A stretch of 64,000 bases of DNA from CAWJFP01 sp963842155 (GCA_963842155.1 CAWJFP010000012.1:124001-188000), one strand, 5' to 3'. Shown: positions 18,255 through 26,963, counted from the stretch's first letter. A program made the numbers and translations. The notes: a model not told the origin generated them from the sequence alone.

Positions 18255-18644
18255 ATGGGCGAGATCGACATGCTGTTGCGGGTCGTGATGATCGCCATCG
18301 CGGCAGCGGGCTTTTGCCTGGCCGCCATGACACTCGCCGGCGGCAGGATCGGGGAAAGCGAACGGATCTTCGACCGCGATTTCTTCGACGAGGCGGCGAC
18401 GGCCACGGGGCTCGCCGAGATCGAGTGGCTGGCGCGGAGCCGCGGCTACCCGGTCTCGACCCGGCGCGGCAACGGCTTTTCCGTCTCGCATTATCATTGG
18501 GACGGCGCGCGACATAGCTCTATGAGCGCGGACGCGGTGGGTCCGCGACTTATCCGTGTCTCGGTGCGCACCCCTGCGGGCGACGAGCTGGCAAGGGACT
18601 TGCCCGGCGCCGCTGCGGCAGGTGGCAAGTCCGCGCCGGCCTAA
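18255..18644 (+). CDS. Small membrane-anchored protein of unknown function
   Basis: I do not recognise this 129-residue protein. It has one N-terminal hydrophobic segment (MLLRVVMIAIAAAGFCLAAMTLAGG, residues 6-30), which may be a signal anchor. A polar domain follows with SRGYPVSTRRGNGFSVSHYH and RLIRVSVRTPAGDELARDL. It starts 13 bases after moaB and probably shares its transcript; an internal ATG at 18270 is an alternative start. Its stop overlaps the stop of the convergent glycosyltransferase by four bases. It could be a strain-specific envelope protein. Confidence 0.5.
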   Translation: MGEIDMLLRVVMIAIAAAGFCLAAMTLAGGRIGESERIFDRDFFDEAATATGLAEIEWLARSRGYPVSTRRGNGFSVSHYHWDGARHSSMSADAVGPRLIRVSVRTPAGDELARDLPGAAAAGGKSAPA

Positions 18645-19249
18645 CCGCGCCGTCGCGCGCGGTAGCGGGCGTAGCTCGCGCCATCGTCGATATCCTCGAG
18701 CTCCTCGAGCAGGGCGACGCGAGAGCGGCGGTCGAGGCCGGCGAGGCTATCGGCGAGCGCATGCTCGCTCGACCAGCGCACCTTGCGGAAGAGATGGCGC
18801 AGATGCGGCCGGCGCCTTACGCCGACGAGCCAATAGCCGCCGTCGCGCGCGGGGCCGAATACCGCGTCATGCGAGCCCAGACGCGCGAAGGCCGCCGCGA
18901 TATGCCGCTGCTCGATCTCCGGGATGTCGCTGCCGATGATGACGACGGGGCCGGGCGGCAGCTCGACGAGCGGCCGCGCCATGCGTCGCCCGAGATCGCC
19001 GCGCCCTTGCGGCCGCAGCTCGAGGCGGCCGGGGCCGAGACGCAGGCGCCGCAGCTCCCGGTCGGGCGTGACATAGAGGTAACTGCGCCAACGGGGATCG
19101 CGCGCCACGCGGCGAAGCAGGGCGCCGAGCGTCCGGCGATAGAAAAGCAAGGCGGCCTCGGCCCCGATGTCGGCGGCGAGCCTGCGCTTGACCGCCCCCC
19201 AACGCGGCGCCTTCACCATCACCACGAGCCGACGGCGTTGGCGGCTCAC
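18641..19249 (-). CDS. TIGR04282 (DUF2064) family glycosyltransferase, arsenosugar-type
   Basis: The domain has VVMVKAPRWGAVKRRLAADIG at the start, GPVVIIGSDIPEIEQRHIAAAF in the middle, and FGPARDGGYWLVGVRR, the DUF2064 nucleotidyl/glycosyltransferase pattern of the family listed as arsenosugar biosynthesis glycosyltransferases. I start it at the GTG at 19247-19249 (MSRQRRRLVV), which overlaps the TGA of the upstream TIGR04283 gene (GTGA). Without correction the two read as one 425-residue fusion. That fusion is an artefact of a frameshift near 19327. No arsenic methyltransferase or radical SAM ArsS is visible here, so the substrate is uncertain. Confidence 0.78.
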   Translation of the reverse strand: MSRQRRRLVVMVKAPRWGAVKRRLAADIGAEAALLFYRRTLGALLRRVARDPRWRSYLYVTPDRELRRLRLGPGRLELRPQGRGDLGRRMARPLVELPPGPVVIIGSDIPEIEQRHIAAAFARLGSHDAVFGPARDGGYWLVGVRRRPHLRHLFRKVRWSSEHALADSLAGLDRRSRVALLEELEDIDDGASYARYRARRRG

Positions 19250-19937
19250 GCGTAGAGCCGGCGGACGAGGTGGGGAGGCAGGCCCAGGAAATAAAGCGCG
19301 AGACAGCAAAGATTGCGCGCCGGGCCGCATCATCCAGCCCTCGCGGCGATAGCGCGCCGCCGAGGTGAAGGCGCGGCTATGCAGCAGCGCCAGGCGGCGC
19401 TTGCCGATGCGGCGCACCAGATCGACATCCTCCATGAGGGGGAGGGGACGGAAGCCGCCGAGCGACCGATAGAAGTCCCGGGCGACGAGCAGTGCCTGAT
19501 CGCCATAGGGAAGCCCGAGCCGGCGGCAGCGCCAAGTGACGAGCGCCTCGATGCGGCGTGCGGCGGCGCTGCCGTCATCGAGGGCGAAGCGGAAGGCCGC
19601 TGCCCGCTCGGCATTCGCAGGCTCGGCGGCAAAGCGCGCCGCCTCGCGCGCCCAGCCTTTCTCGAGCCGCGTATCGGCATGGAGGAAAAGCAGCCAATCG
19701 CCTTGCGCCGCCGCGCCGCCCCGCGCGAGCTGCCCGCCGCGCGAGGCCGGGGCTGGAAGGACCTGCGCTGCCTTGGCGCGCGCGATCTCGATTGTCGCGT
19801 CCTGCGAGCCGCCGTCGACAACGAGGATCTCCAGAGCGAACCCTTCCGCCCGAGCCTCGTCCAAGGCAGCAAGCGTCGCTTCGAGCGTCGCCGCCGCGTC
19901 GAGCGCATGGAATGACAATGCTGAGGGTCGGGCTCAC
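19246..19937 (-). CDS. TIGR04283 family glycosyltransferase, arsenosugar-type (two frameshifts)
   Basis: This is a GT2-type enzyme: LEILVVDGGSQDATIEIA (nucleotide binding), GDWLLFLHADTRLEKGW (DxD-like), and LPYGDQALLVARDFYRSLGGF. The natural start is the GTG at 19935-19937, giving VSPTLSIVIP; one extra base at about 19907 then shifts the frame into ALDAAATLEATLAALDEA. A second shift near 19327 gives the expected ending CCLALYFLGLPPHLVRRLYA and a TGA at 19246-19248. Corrected, it is about 230 residues, normal for the family, and it overlaps the next gene by GTGA. The pair probably forms a two-step glycosyl transfer unit. Confidence 0.75.
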
Positions 19938-20040
19938 GCCGGCGATGATAGCAAGAGCCGCTGTCTCGGCGAGGGAGGCCTTTGCGGCAGAAGCTGTTTG
20001 TTCTTGAAATGTTCCGAAGGCGGCGTTATCCTCGGCCGTC

Positions 20041-21129
20041 ATGGAGGAGCGACTTCCCGATCTGCCGCGCAAAGGCCGCGGCGCCGTCTCGAACGAGAGC
20101 GGCCGCTTCGAGCCCTATCGGCATGTGCGCACCGACGACGGTTGGGGCGGCGCGGAGACGGCCGACGACGAGTTGCCGCCGCTTCGCACCACGGTCACGA
20201 TCGACACGACGCGCACGGCGATCGTGCGCAACCAGTCGCCCGACATCGGCTTCGACCGCTCGATCAATCCCTATCGCGGCTGCGAGCATGGCTGCATCTA
20301 TTGCTTCGCGCGGCCGACGCATGCCTATCTCGGGCTCTCGCCCGGACTGGATTTCGAGAGCAAGCTTCTGGCCAAGCCCGATGCGCCGAAGCTGCTGGCC
20401 GCGGAGTTGCGCGGGCGCAATTACAAAGCCGAGCCCTTGGCGCTCGGCACCAACACCGATCCCTATCAGCCGATCGAGCGCGAATACAAGATCACGCGCG
20501 GCATTCTCGAGGTGCTGCGCGATTTCAACCATCCCGTCATGATCACGACGAAATCGGCGCTGGTCGAGCGCGATCTCGACATTCTCGTGCCCATGGCGGC
20601 GAAGGGCCTCGCCTCGGTCGCTCTCTCCGTCACGACGCTCGAGCCGGCGCTCGCCCGCGCGATGGAGCCGCGCGCGCCTCGACCCGACAAGCGTCTCGCC
20701 GCGATCCGCGCCCTTGCCAAGGCCGGCGTGCCGACGGCGGTAATGACGGCGCCGATGATCCCCGCGCTCAACGACGCCGAGATGGAGCGCATCCTCGACG
20801 CCGCGGCGGAGGCCGGGGCGATCTCGGCGGGCTATGTGCTGCTGCGCCTGCCGCTCGAGATCAAGGATCTCTTCGCCGAATGGCTCGCCGCCCATGCGCC
20901 CGACCGCGCCAGGCATGTGCTCTCCCTCGTGCGCGAGATGCGCGGCGGCAGGCTCAACGACCCGAATTTCGGCAGCCGCTTCGTCGGGCAGGGCGAATAT
21001 GCGGCGCTCATCAAAAAGCGCTTCCGCGTCGCCTGCGCGCGGCTCGGCCTCAACAAGCGCGATTCCCACCTCGATTGCAGCCTTTTCCGGCCGCCGCCGC
21101 GCGCGGGGGACCAGCTGACATTGTTGTGA
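20041..21129 (+). CDS. PA0069-type radical SAM protein
   Basis: The motif INPYRGCEHGCIYCFARPTHAY holds the CxxxCxxC ligands of the radical SAM 4Fe-4S cluster (about residues 81-88). LALGTNTDPYQPIEREYKITRG and the barrel strand VMITTKSALVERDLDIL follow, all characteristic of the SplB-like PA0069 family. The length of 362 is typical. The reaction of this family is not established as far as I know; relation to spore photoproduct lyase hints at DNA or nucleotide chemistry. It is divergent from the glycosyltransferase pair, about 100 bases away, and convergent with the SDR gene. Confidence 0.9.
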   Translation: MEERLPDLPRKGRGAVSNESGRFEPYRHVRTDDGWGGAETADDELPPLRTTVTIDTTRTAIVRNQSPDIGFDRSINPYRGCEHGCIYCFARPTHAYLGLSPGLDFESKLLAKPDAPKLLAAELRGRNYKAEPLALGTNTDPYQPIEREYKITRGILEVLRDFNHPVMITTKSALVERDLDILVPMAAKGLASVALSVTTLEPALARAMEPRAPRPDKRLAAIRALAKAGVPTAVMTAPMIPALNDAEMERILDAAAEAGAISAGYVLLRLPLEIKDLFAEWLAAHAPDRARHVLSLVREMRGGRLNDPNFGSRFVGQGEYAALIKKRFRVACARLGLNKRDSHLDCSLFRPPPRAGDQLTLL

Positions 21130-21162
21130 GGCGGCGCCGCGAGCGCCAGACCGCGCCGTCGC

Positions 21163-21900
21163 TCACCAGCTTTCGATCCAGGGGCGCAATTCCGTCTCAT
21201 GGGTCCAGGCATCGCGCGGCTGGCAGTGGATCTGCCAATAGGTCTCGGCGATCGAATCGGGCGCAACGATGCCTTGCTGGTCCTTGAGCGCCGCGCGCTC
21301 GGGGAAATTCGCGCGAATCCAGGCCGTGTCGATCGCGGCGTCGATGACGAGATGCGCGACATGGATGCCTTGCGGCCCGAGCTCGCGGGCCATGCTTTGC
21401 GCGAGCGCGCGAAGCGCCGCTTTCGCGCTGGCGAATGCGGCGAAGCCGGACCGCCCGCGCATGGAGGCCGTGGCGCCGGTGAAGAAGATGCTGCCGCGGC
21501 CGCGCGGCACCATGCGTTTCGCCGCTTCGCGTCCGGTGAGGAAGCCGGCGAAGCAGGCCATTTCCCAGACCTTGGAGAAGACGCGCGCGGTGGTGTCGCG
21601 GATCGGGAAGTTGACGTTGGCGCCGATATTGAACACGGCGACCTCGACCGGCGCGATCTCCCGCTCGATGCGGTCGTAGAGGGCCTCGATCTGCTCCTCC
21701 TTGCGCGCGTCGACGCCGAAGGCGCGGGCCCGGCCGCCCGCGCCCTCGATCGCGGCGACGAGGGGGGCAAGCTGCTCCTCATGCCGGCGGACGACGCAGG
21801 CGACGTAGCCCTCGCGCGCGAAGCGCCGCGCGATCGCGCCGCCCGTCGCGTCCCCCGCGCCCACCACCAGAACGGCTTTCGAACCGTCTGCCATCGCCAT
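21163..21900 (-). CDS. SDR family protein with Phe in place of the catalytic Tyr
   Basis: The Rossmann motif is VVGAGDATGGAIARRFA (residues 12-28), and NIGAN replaces the usual NNAG. The catalytic segment reads FTGATASMRGRSGFAAFASAK: the Ser strand is shifted and the YxxxK position is F-A-S-A-K. A subgroup of SDRs carries GFAAFASAK, so this may be a natural variant with altered chemistry. Length is 245. The gene diverges from an HxlR regulator across a compact shared promoter, so it is probably under that regulator's control. The substrate is unknown. Confidence 0.85.
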   Translation of the reverse strand: MAMADGSKAVLVVGAGDATGGAIARRFAREGYVACVVRRHEEQLAPLVAAIEGAGGRARAFGVDARKEEQIEALYDRIEREIAPVEVAVFNIGANVNFPIRDTTARVFSKVWEMACFAGFLTGREAAKRMVPRGRGSIFFTGATASMRGRSGFAAFASAKAALRALAQSMARELGPQGIHVAHLVIDAAIDTAWIRANFPERAALKDQQGIVAPDSIAETYWQIHCQPRDAWTHETELRPWIESW

Positions 21901-21927
21901 ATCCCCTTAAGGTTCCGAAAAAGAGCC

Positions 21928-21961
21928 TTGACATAGTGGGTTCCAAAAGAGAACTTGTCAA
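21928..21961. promoter_or_regulatory. Divergent promoter and operator between SDR and HxlR genes
   Basis: TTGACA occurs on the plus strand at 21928-21933 and on the minus strand at 21956-21961, facing each other. Between them lies an inverted repeat GTTC-N7-GAAC (21940-21943 and 21951-21954). The minus-strand box is followed after 17 bases by CACTAT, a plausible -10. An HxlR dimer binding here would block both directions. The arrangement is seen directly; function is inferred. Confidence 0.5.
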
Positions 21962-21988
21962 ATCGGATCATGGGAGGCGAGAGAGGCG

Positions 21989-22465
21989 ATGCGTTGGAAC
22001 GAGCTGGAGCGCGAAGCCTGCTCCGTCGCGCGGACCCTGTCTGTGATCGGCGACCGCTGGACGCTCCTCATTCTGCGCGACTGCTTCCTGCGCGTGCGCC
22101 GCTTCGAGGAATTCCAGTCGCGCCTCGGCGTTACGCGCCATCTGCTGGCCGACCGGCTGCGCAAGCTGGTCGCGGCCGGGGTGTTGCGCCGCGTGCCCTA
22201 TCAGACGCGGCCGCGCCGTTATGAATATCGCCTCACCGAGAAGGGCCTCGATCTACATCCGGTGCTGATGGCGGTGATGCATTGGGGCGACGTCCATATG
22301 GCGGCGGGCCGCGGGCGCCCCATGCTGCATCGCCATCTCGCCTGCGGCCGGGATTTCGACCCGGTGACTTTCTGCTCGGCCTGCGGCGAGCCGGTCGGCG
22401 TGCGCGACGTGCAGGTCCATCCGGGCCCCGGCGCGCCGCCGCCACAGCGTCGTGCAGCGTCATAA
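21989..22465 (+). CDS. HxlR family winged-helix regulator
   Basis: The N-terminal 100 residues are a typical HxlR domain: CSVARTLSVIGDRWTLLILRD, FEEFQSRLGVTRHLLADRLRK (HTH) and RYEYRLTEKGLDLHPVL (wing). The C-terminal tail has ACGRDFDPVTFCSACGEPVG, a three-Cys cluster that may bind metal or sense redox. The length is 158. The gene diverges from the SDR and lies 32 bases upstream of the HCCA-isomerase-like gene on the same strand, so it likely regulates both flanks. Confidence 0.9.
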   Translation: MRWNELEREACSVARTLSVIGDRWTLLILRDCFLRVRRFEEFQSRLGVTRHLLADRLRKLVAAGVLRRVPYQTRPRRYEYRLTEKGLDLHPVLMAVMHWGDVHMAAGRGRPMLHRHLACGRDFDPVTFCSACGEPVGVRDVQVHPGPGAPPPQRRAAS

Positions 22466-22497
22466 GGGTCTTCGCGACAGAGAACCGGGAGGAAGCC

Positions 22498-23100
22498 ATG
22501 CCCAAGGTTGAGTTCTTCTTCGATTTCGGCAGCCCGACCACCTACCTCGCTTTTACCCAGCTGCCCAAGATCGCCGCGCGCACCGGCGCCGAGCTTGTCT
22601 ATCGGCCAATGCTGCTCGGCGCCGTCTTCAAAGCGACGGGCAACAGCACGCCCGCCGCGATCCCTGCCAAGGCGCGTTTCATGAGCGCCGACATTGCGCG
22701 CTTCGCCGCGCGCTACAAGGTGCCATTCGCCGCGAACCCGAATTTCCCTATCAATACGATGGCGCTCATGCGCGGCGCCGTCGCCGCCCAGCGCCTCGGT
22801 TGCTTCGCGCCTTATTGCGACGCCGTGTTCCGCGCCATCTGGGTCGAGCAGAAGCCCATGCAGGAGCCGAAGATCGTCGCCGAAGTCGTGACGCAGGCGG
22901 GTCTCGACGCAAAGCGCCTCTTCACTCTCACCGAGGACCAAAGCGTGAAGGACGAGCTGCGCGCCAACACCGAGGAGGCGGTCGGGCGCGGCGCCTTCGG
23001 GGCGCCGACCTTCTTCGTCGACGGGGTGCTGTTCTTCGGGCAGGATCGGCTGGATTTCGTCGAGGAGGCGCTCAAGGGGGCCAAGGCGAGCGCCGCCTGA
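22498..23100 (+). CDS. 2-hydroxychromene-2-carboxylate isomerase-like protein (DsbA/GST-kappa fold)
   Basis: The start VEFFFDFGSPTTYLAFTQLP is the hallmark of the HCCA isomerase / kappa-class GST family, with the active Ser in FGSP. AFGAPTFFVDGVLFFGQDRLDFVEEAL closes the thioredoxin-like domain. Length is 200. Relatives isomerise hydroxychromene carboxylate to benzylidenepyruvate using glutathione in naphthalene-type catabolism, but many homologues act elsewhere. The ATG at 22498 follows a strong GGGAGGAA site; the longer frame upstream overlaps hxlR and is rejected. It likely shares a transcript with the NIPSNAP and SnoaL-like genes. Confidence 0.88.
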   Translation: MPKVEFFFDFGSPTTYLAFTQLPKIAARTGAELVYRPMLLGAVFKATGNSTPAAIPAKARFMSADIARFAARYKVPFAANPNFPINTMALMRGAVAAQRLGCFAPYCDAVFRAIWVEQKPMQEPKIVAEVVTQAGLDAKRLFTLTEDQSVKDELRANTEEAVGRGAFGAPTFFVDGVLFFGQDRLDFVEEALKGAKASAA

Positions 23101-23154
23101 GGCCTTTGCGCCGCGGCGAGAAGACGCTCTTTTTGCTGGATCGAGGGGGTAATC

Positions 23155-23469
23155 ATGATCGTCGAGGAGCGCATCTATACGCTGAAGCCCGATTGCATCG
23201 ACCGCTTCCTCGAGCTCTACGAGAAGGAGGGAATGCCGATCCAGCTCCGCCATCTGCCGCGCATGCTCGGATTTTTCGTGAGCGAGATCGGCGTGCTGAA
23301 TCAAGTCACCCATATGTGGGGCTATGCCGACTTCGAGGAGCGCACGCGCTGTCGGGCGACGATGCGCGCCGACCCCGAATGGGCGGCCTATGTGGGAAAG
23401 TCGAGGCCGTTCTTCGAGCGGCAGGAGAACCGCATTCTAGTGCCGACGCGCTGGTCGCCGATTCGCTGA
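23155..23469 (+). CDS. NIPSNAP family protein
   Basis: This 104-residue protein starts MIVEERIYTLKPDCIDRFLELY and contains HMWGYADFEERTRCRATMRADPEW, the ferredoxin-like dimeric alpha-beta barrel pattern of NIPSNAP proteins. Bacterial members often accompany catabolic operons; their exact function is unsettled. It lies 54 bases after the isomerase-like gene and 14 before the SnoaL-like gene. No signal peptide is seen. Confidence 0.85.
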   Translation: MIVEERIYTLKPDCIDRFLELYEKEGMPIQLRHLPRMLGFFVSEIGVLNQVTHMWGYADFEERTRCRATMRADPEWAAYVGKSRPFFERQENRILVPTRWSPIR

Positions 23470-23483
23470 TCGAACCAGGGGGA

Positions 23484-23936
23484 ATGATCATGACGAGGAT
23501 CATTGCATTGCTTCTGGCCGCTATGGTTGCCGCCGCGGCTCCGCCGGCGCGCGCCGCCGACCAGCAGGAGATCAACAAGAAGAACGTGCTGGCGTTCTAC
23601 GACAAGGCGCTCAACCAGAAGGATTTCGACGCGGCGGCGAAATATCTCGGGCCCCGCTACGTCCAGCATAACCCGGGTGCTGCCGACGGGCCGGAAGGGC
23701 TCAAAGCCTTCCTTCAGTTCCTGCGCGAGAAATACCCCGCCTCGCATAGCGAGATCGTCCGCGCTTTCGCCGACGGCGACTATGTGATCCTCCATGTCCA
23801 TGCGGTGCGCGACCCCGGCACGCGCGGTTTCGCCATCGTCGACATCTTCAAGCTGGAGGACGGCAAGATCGTCGAGCATTGGGACGTGCGGCAGGAGATT
23901 CCCGAGAAGGCGGCGAACAATAACGGGATGTTCTAA
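23484..23936 (+). CDS. Exported SnoaL-like (NTF2-fold) protein
   Basis: A signal peptide (MTRIIALLLAAMVAAAAPPARAA) is followed by an NTF2-like domain: NVLAFYDKALNQKDFDAAAKYL, YVQHNPGAADGPEGLKAFL, and IVDIFKLEDGKIVEHWDVRQ, the ending typical of SnoaL-like polyketide cyclase relatives. The mature protein should be periplasmic. Either ATG 23484 or 23490 may start it; AGGGGGA precedes both. The fold is clear, but the substrate is not. It closes the HxlR-linked cluster. Confidence 0.85.
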   Translation: MIMTRIIALLLAAMVAAAAPPARAADQQEINKKNVLAFYDKALNQKDFDAAAKYLGPRYVQHNPGAADGPEGLKAFLQFLREKYPASHSEIVRAFADGDYVILHVHAVRDPGTRGFAIVDIFKLEDGKIVEHWDVRQEIPEKAANNNGMF

Positions 23937-24214
23937 GCCGCCTCCTCGCTCCTCATGGAGGGGACCTATCCGCCGAAGCGCTGCTCCGGCAGGCCGGCAT
24001 TCTCGATGGCGACGGCGAGGACGCGGCCGGCGTGAGGCTGCTTGGCTAGTCTAGGACCAAACACGTCATGGCGGGGCATTTGCCGCCGTTATCGATCGCT
24101 TGGCGCGAGGCGGCCCGCTCACTAACATCGTCCTGTTGGCCGACGGCCCGGCAAGGCGCGGCCCGCCGCGCCATCGGCGCCGCGCGCCTCCATTTCCAGG
24201 CGAGGGTTTGCAGC

Positions 24215-25576
24215 ATGACCAGAGCCACCTTACGCGAGCCGCCGCATCGCGCGGGCCAGAAGCCGAAAGCCGCCTCGAGCGCGCCTCCGCCCGAGCGCTA
24301 TCTCAGCGGCTTCGGCAACGAGTTCGCGACCGAGGCGGTGGCCGGCGCCTTGCCGCACGGGCAGAATTCGCCGCAGAAGCCGCCGCTCGGTCTTTATGCC
24401 GAGCAATTGTCGGGCTCGCCCTTCACGGCGCCCCGCGGCGAGATTCGCCGCTCCTGGCTCTATCGCGTGCGGCCGAGCGCCAATCACCGGCCCTATCGCC
24501 GGCGCGAGGACGGCCATCTGCGGAGCGGCCCCTTCATCGAGATCGAGACGCCGCCGAACCGCTTGCGCTGGGATCCGCTGCCGATGCCCGCGCGCCCGAC
24601 GGATTTCGTCGACGGGCTCGCAACCATGGGCGGGAACGGCGACCCCGCGAGCGGGGCCGGCATCGCCATCCATCTCTACCTCGCCAACCGCTCCATGACG
24701 GAGCGCGTCTTCTTCGACGCGGACGGCGAGCTCTTGCTGGTGCCGCAGGAGGGTGCCCTCAGGCTGGTGACGGAATTCGGCCTGCTCGGCCTGGCGCCGG
24801 GCGAGATCGCCGTCATTCCGCGCGGCGCGCGCTTTCGCGTCGAGCTTCTGGCGGATACCGCGCGGGGCTATGTCTGCGAGAATTTTGGTACCGTGCTGCG
24901 GCTGCCCGAGCTGGGGCCGATCGGCTCGAACGGCCTCGCCAATCCGCGCGATTTCCTCACCCCCGTTGCCTGGTTCGAGGACCCGGACCGGCCGACCGAG
25001 CTGGTGCAGAAATTCCTCGGCCACCTTTGGACGACCGAGCTCGATCACTCGCCCTTGGACGTGGTCGCCTGGCACGGCAATCTGGCGCCCTACAAATACG
25101 ATCTCGCGCGCTTCAATGCGATCGGCTCGATCAGCTTCGACCATCCCGACCCCTCGATCTACACCGTGCTGACCTCGCCCAGCGAGGTTCGCGGCACGGC
25201 CAACGTCGATTTCGTCATCTTCCCGCCGCGTTGGCTGGTGGCGGAGCATACGTTCCGGCCGCCCTGGTTCCATCGCAACGTGATGAACGAGTTCATGGGC
25301 CTGGTGCATGGCCAGTACGATGCCAAGGCGAGCGGCTTCAAGCCGGGCGGCGCGAGCCTGCACAACTGCATGTCGGCGCACGGCCCCGACGTCGCCAGCT
25401 ACGAGAAGGCCGTGGCGGCGGCGCTGCCGCCGCAGAAGATCGAGGACACGCTCGCCTTCATGTTCGAATCGCGTTGCGTGATCCGCCCCACCCGCTTCGC
25501 GCTCGAGAGCCCGGCCTTGCAGAAGGATTATGACGAGTGCTGGCAGGGCTTCCGCAGGGACTTCGAGGTGCCGTGA
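24215..25576 (+). CDS. hmgA: Homogentisate 1,2-dioxygenase
   Basis: HmgA opens the ring of homogentisate to maleylacetoacetate with Fe(II). Seen are YLSGFGNEFATEA, HGQNSPQKPPLGLYAEQLSG, RSWLYRVRPS, and the iron-site region ARFNAIGSISFDHPDPSIYTVL, then PPWFHRNVMNEFMGL with the metal-binding His and Glu and NCMSAHGPD. The length of 453 from the ATG at 24215 fits the family; earlier in-frame starts only add unrelated residues. It overlaps fahA by four bases (GTGA), and the two form the homogentisate end of tyrosine and phenylalanine breakdown. The glutathione-dependent isomerase maiA is not in the window. Confidence 0.96.
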   Translation: MTRATLREPPHRAGQKPKAASSAPPPERYLSGFGNEFATEAVAGALPHGQNSPQKPPLGLYAEQLSGSPFTAPRGEIRRSWLYRVRPSANHRPYRRREDGHLRSGPFIEIETPPNRLRWDPLPMPARPTDFVDGLATMGGNGDPASGAGIAIHLYLANRSMTERVFFDADGELLLVPQEGALRLVTEFGLLGLAPGEIAVIPRGARFRVELLADTARGYVCENFGTVLRLPELGPIGSNGLANPRDFLTPVAWFEDPDRPTELVQKFLGHLWTTELDHSPLDVVAWHGNLAPYKYDLARFNAIGSISFDHPDPSIYTVLTSPSEVRGTANVDFVIFPPRWLVAEHTFRPPWFHRNVMNEFMGLVHGQYDAKASGFKPGGASLHNCMSAHGPDVASYEKAVAAALPPQKIEDTLAFMFESRCVIRPTRFALESPALQKDYDECWQGFRRDFEVP

Positions 25577-26886
25577 GCCTCGACGAGACGCATGAGGCGG
25601 GCCGCCGAAGCTGGGTCGCCTCGGCCAACGGCCATGCCGAATTCCCCATCCAAAACCTGCCGCTCGGCATTTTTCGCCCTCAGGGCGGCGGTCCGCGCGG
25701 CGGGGTTGCCATAGGCGACGAGATTCTCGATCTCGGCGCGGCGCTCGAGGCCGGCCTCTTCAAGGGCGAGGCGGCGCGCGCGGCCGAAGCGGCGGCGGGT
25801 GCCGTGCTCAATCCGCTGATGGCGCTCGGCAAGGCGCCGCGCGCGGCCTTGCGCAAGCGGCTCGTCGAGCTCCTCGACGAGAAAGGGCGCGACGCGGGGA
25901 AGCTCGGCGCGCTTGCCGTGCGCCTCCTGCACAAAGCGGCCGATTGCCTGCTCGAGCTGCCGGCCGCGGTGGGCGACTACACGGATTTCTATGCCGGCAT
26001 CCATCACGCCATGAATGTCGGCAAGCTGCTGCGGCCCGACAACCCGCTGCTGCCCAACTACAAATATCTGCCGATCGCCTATCATGGCCGCGCCTCCTCG
26101 ATCCTGCCCTCGGGCGCGCCGGTCCGCCGCCCGTCCGGTCAGCGCAAGACTGCCGCCGAGACCCTTCCGACCTTCGGCCCCTGCCGCAATCTCGATTACG
26201 AGCTCGAGCTCGGCATCTGGATCGGACCCGGCAACAAGCTGGGCCAGCCCATTCCGATCGCGCGAGCCGCAGATCATGTGGTGGGGATTTGTCTCTTGAA
26301 CGATTGGTCGGCGCGCGACCTGCAAAGCTGGGAATATCAGCCGCTGGGGCCCTTCCTCGGCAAGAACTTCGCCACGACCCTCTCGCCCTGGCTGGTGACG
26401 GCCGAGGCGCTGGCTCCATTCCGCAAGGCGCAGCCGCCGCGGCCCGAGGGCGATCCCAAGCCGATGGACTATCTCTGGTCGGATACGGACCAGAAGGAAG
26501 GCGCCTTCGAAATCGAGCTCGAAGTGCTGATCGCGACGGAAGGCCTTCGCGCCAAGGGAATGGCGCCGCACCGGCTGGCGCTGACCCAGGCGACGGGACT
26601 TTATTGGACGGTCGCGCAGATGGTGGCGCATCACAGCTCGAACGGCTGCAATCTCCGGCCCGGCGACCTTTTCGGCAGCGGCACGATCAGCGGGCTCGGC
26701 CCGGGCTCCTATGGCAGCCTGCTCGAGCTGAGCCAGGGCGGCCGCAGGCCTATCGAGCTGCCCTCGGGCGAGACGCGGCACTTCATCGCGGATGGCGACG
26801 AGATCATCTTCCGCGCTTCATGCCGGCGCGAGGGCTTTGCCACCATCGGCTTCGGCGAATGCCGCGGCAGAATCGAAGCCGGTTGA
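25573..26886 (+). CDS. fahA: Fumarylacetoacetase
   Basis: FAH hydrolyses fumarylacetoacetate to fumarate and acetoacetate. Motifs visible are DYTDFYAGIHHAMNVGKLLRP (metal and catalytic His), YLPIAYHGRASSILPSG, NLDYELELGIWIGPGN (metal Glu residues), LNDWSARDLQSWEYQPLGPF, and LRPGDLFGSGTISG. I start at the GTG at 25573, which overlaps the hmgA stop, giving 437 residues as usual for the family. The pair is a simple two-gene operon. Confidence 0.96.
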   Translation: MSLDETHEAGRRSWVASANGHAEFPIQNLPLGIFRPQGGGPRGGVAIGDEILDLGAALEAGLFKGEAARAAEAAAGAVLNPLMALGKAPRAALRKRLVELLDEKGRDAGKLGALAVRLLHKAADCLLELPAAVGDYTDFYAGIHHAMNVGKLLRPDNPLLPNYKYLPIAYHGRASSILPSGAPVRRPSGQRKTAAETLPTFGPCRNLDYELELGIWIGPGNKLGQPIPIARAADHVVGICLLNDWSARDLQSWEYQPLGPFLGKNFATTLSPWLVTAEALAPFRKAQPPRPEGDPKPMDYLWSDTDQKEGAFEIELEVLIATEGLRAKGMAPHRLALTQATGLYWTVAQMVAHHSSNGCNLRPGDLFGSGTISGLGPGSYGSLLELSQGGRRPIELPSGETRHFIADGDEIIFRASCRREGFATIGFGECRGRIEAG

Positions 26887-26963
26887 GCCGCCTTCCGCCG
26901 GGGAACGCGGCAGCGACCGGCGGCTATATCGTCAGGCGGCCCGCGCCCGCAACCCGTCGAAGC

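Noticed and set aside
23966..24079. Minus-strand 37-residue frame ending in VAIENAGLPEQRFGG
   Set aside because: The ending looks protein-like, but there is no ribosome site, no upstream gene and no family I recognise. The gap 23937-24214 is treated as non-coding.
24068..24214. N-terminal extension of homogentisate dioxygenase
   Set aside because: The extra residues are not family-like; ATG 24215 gives the usual length.
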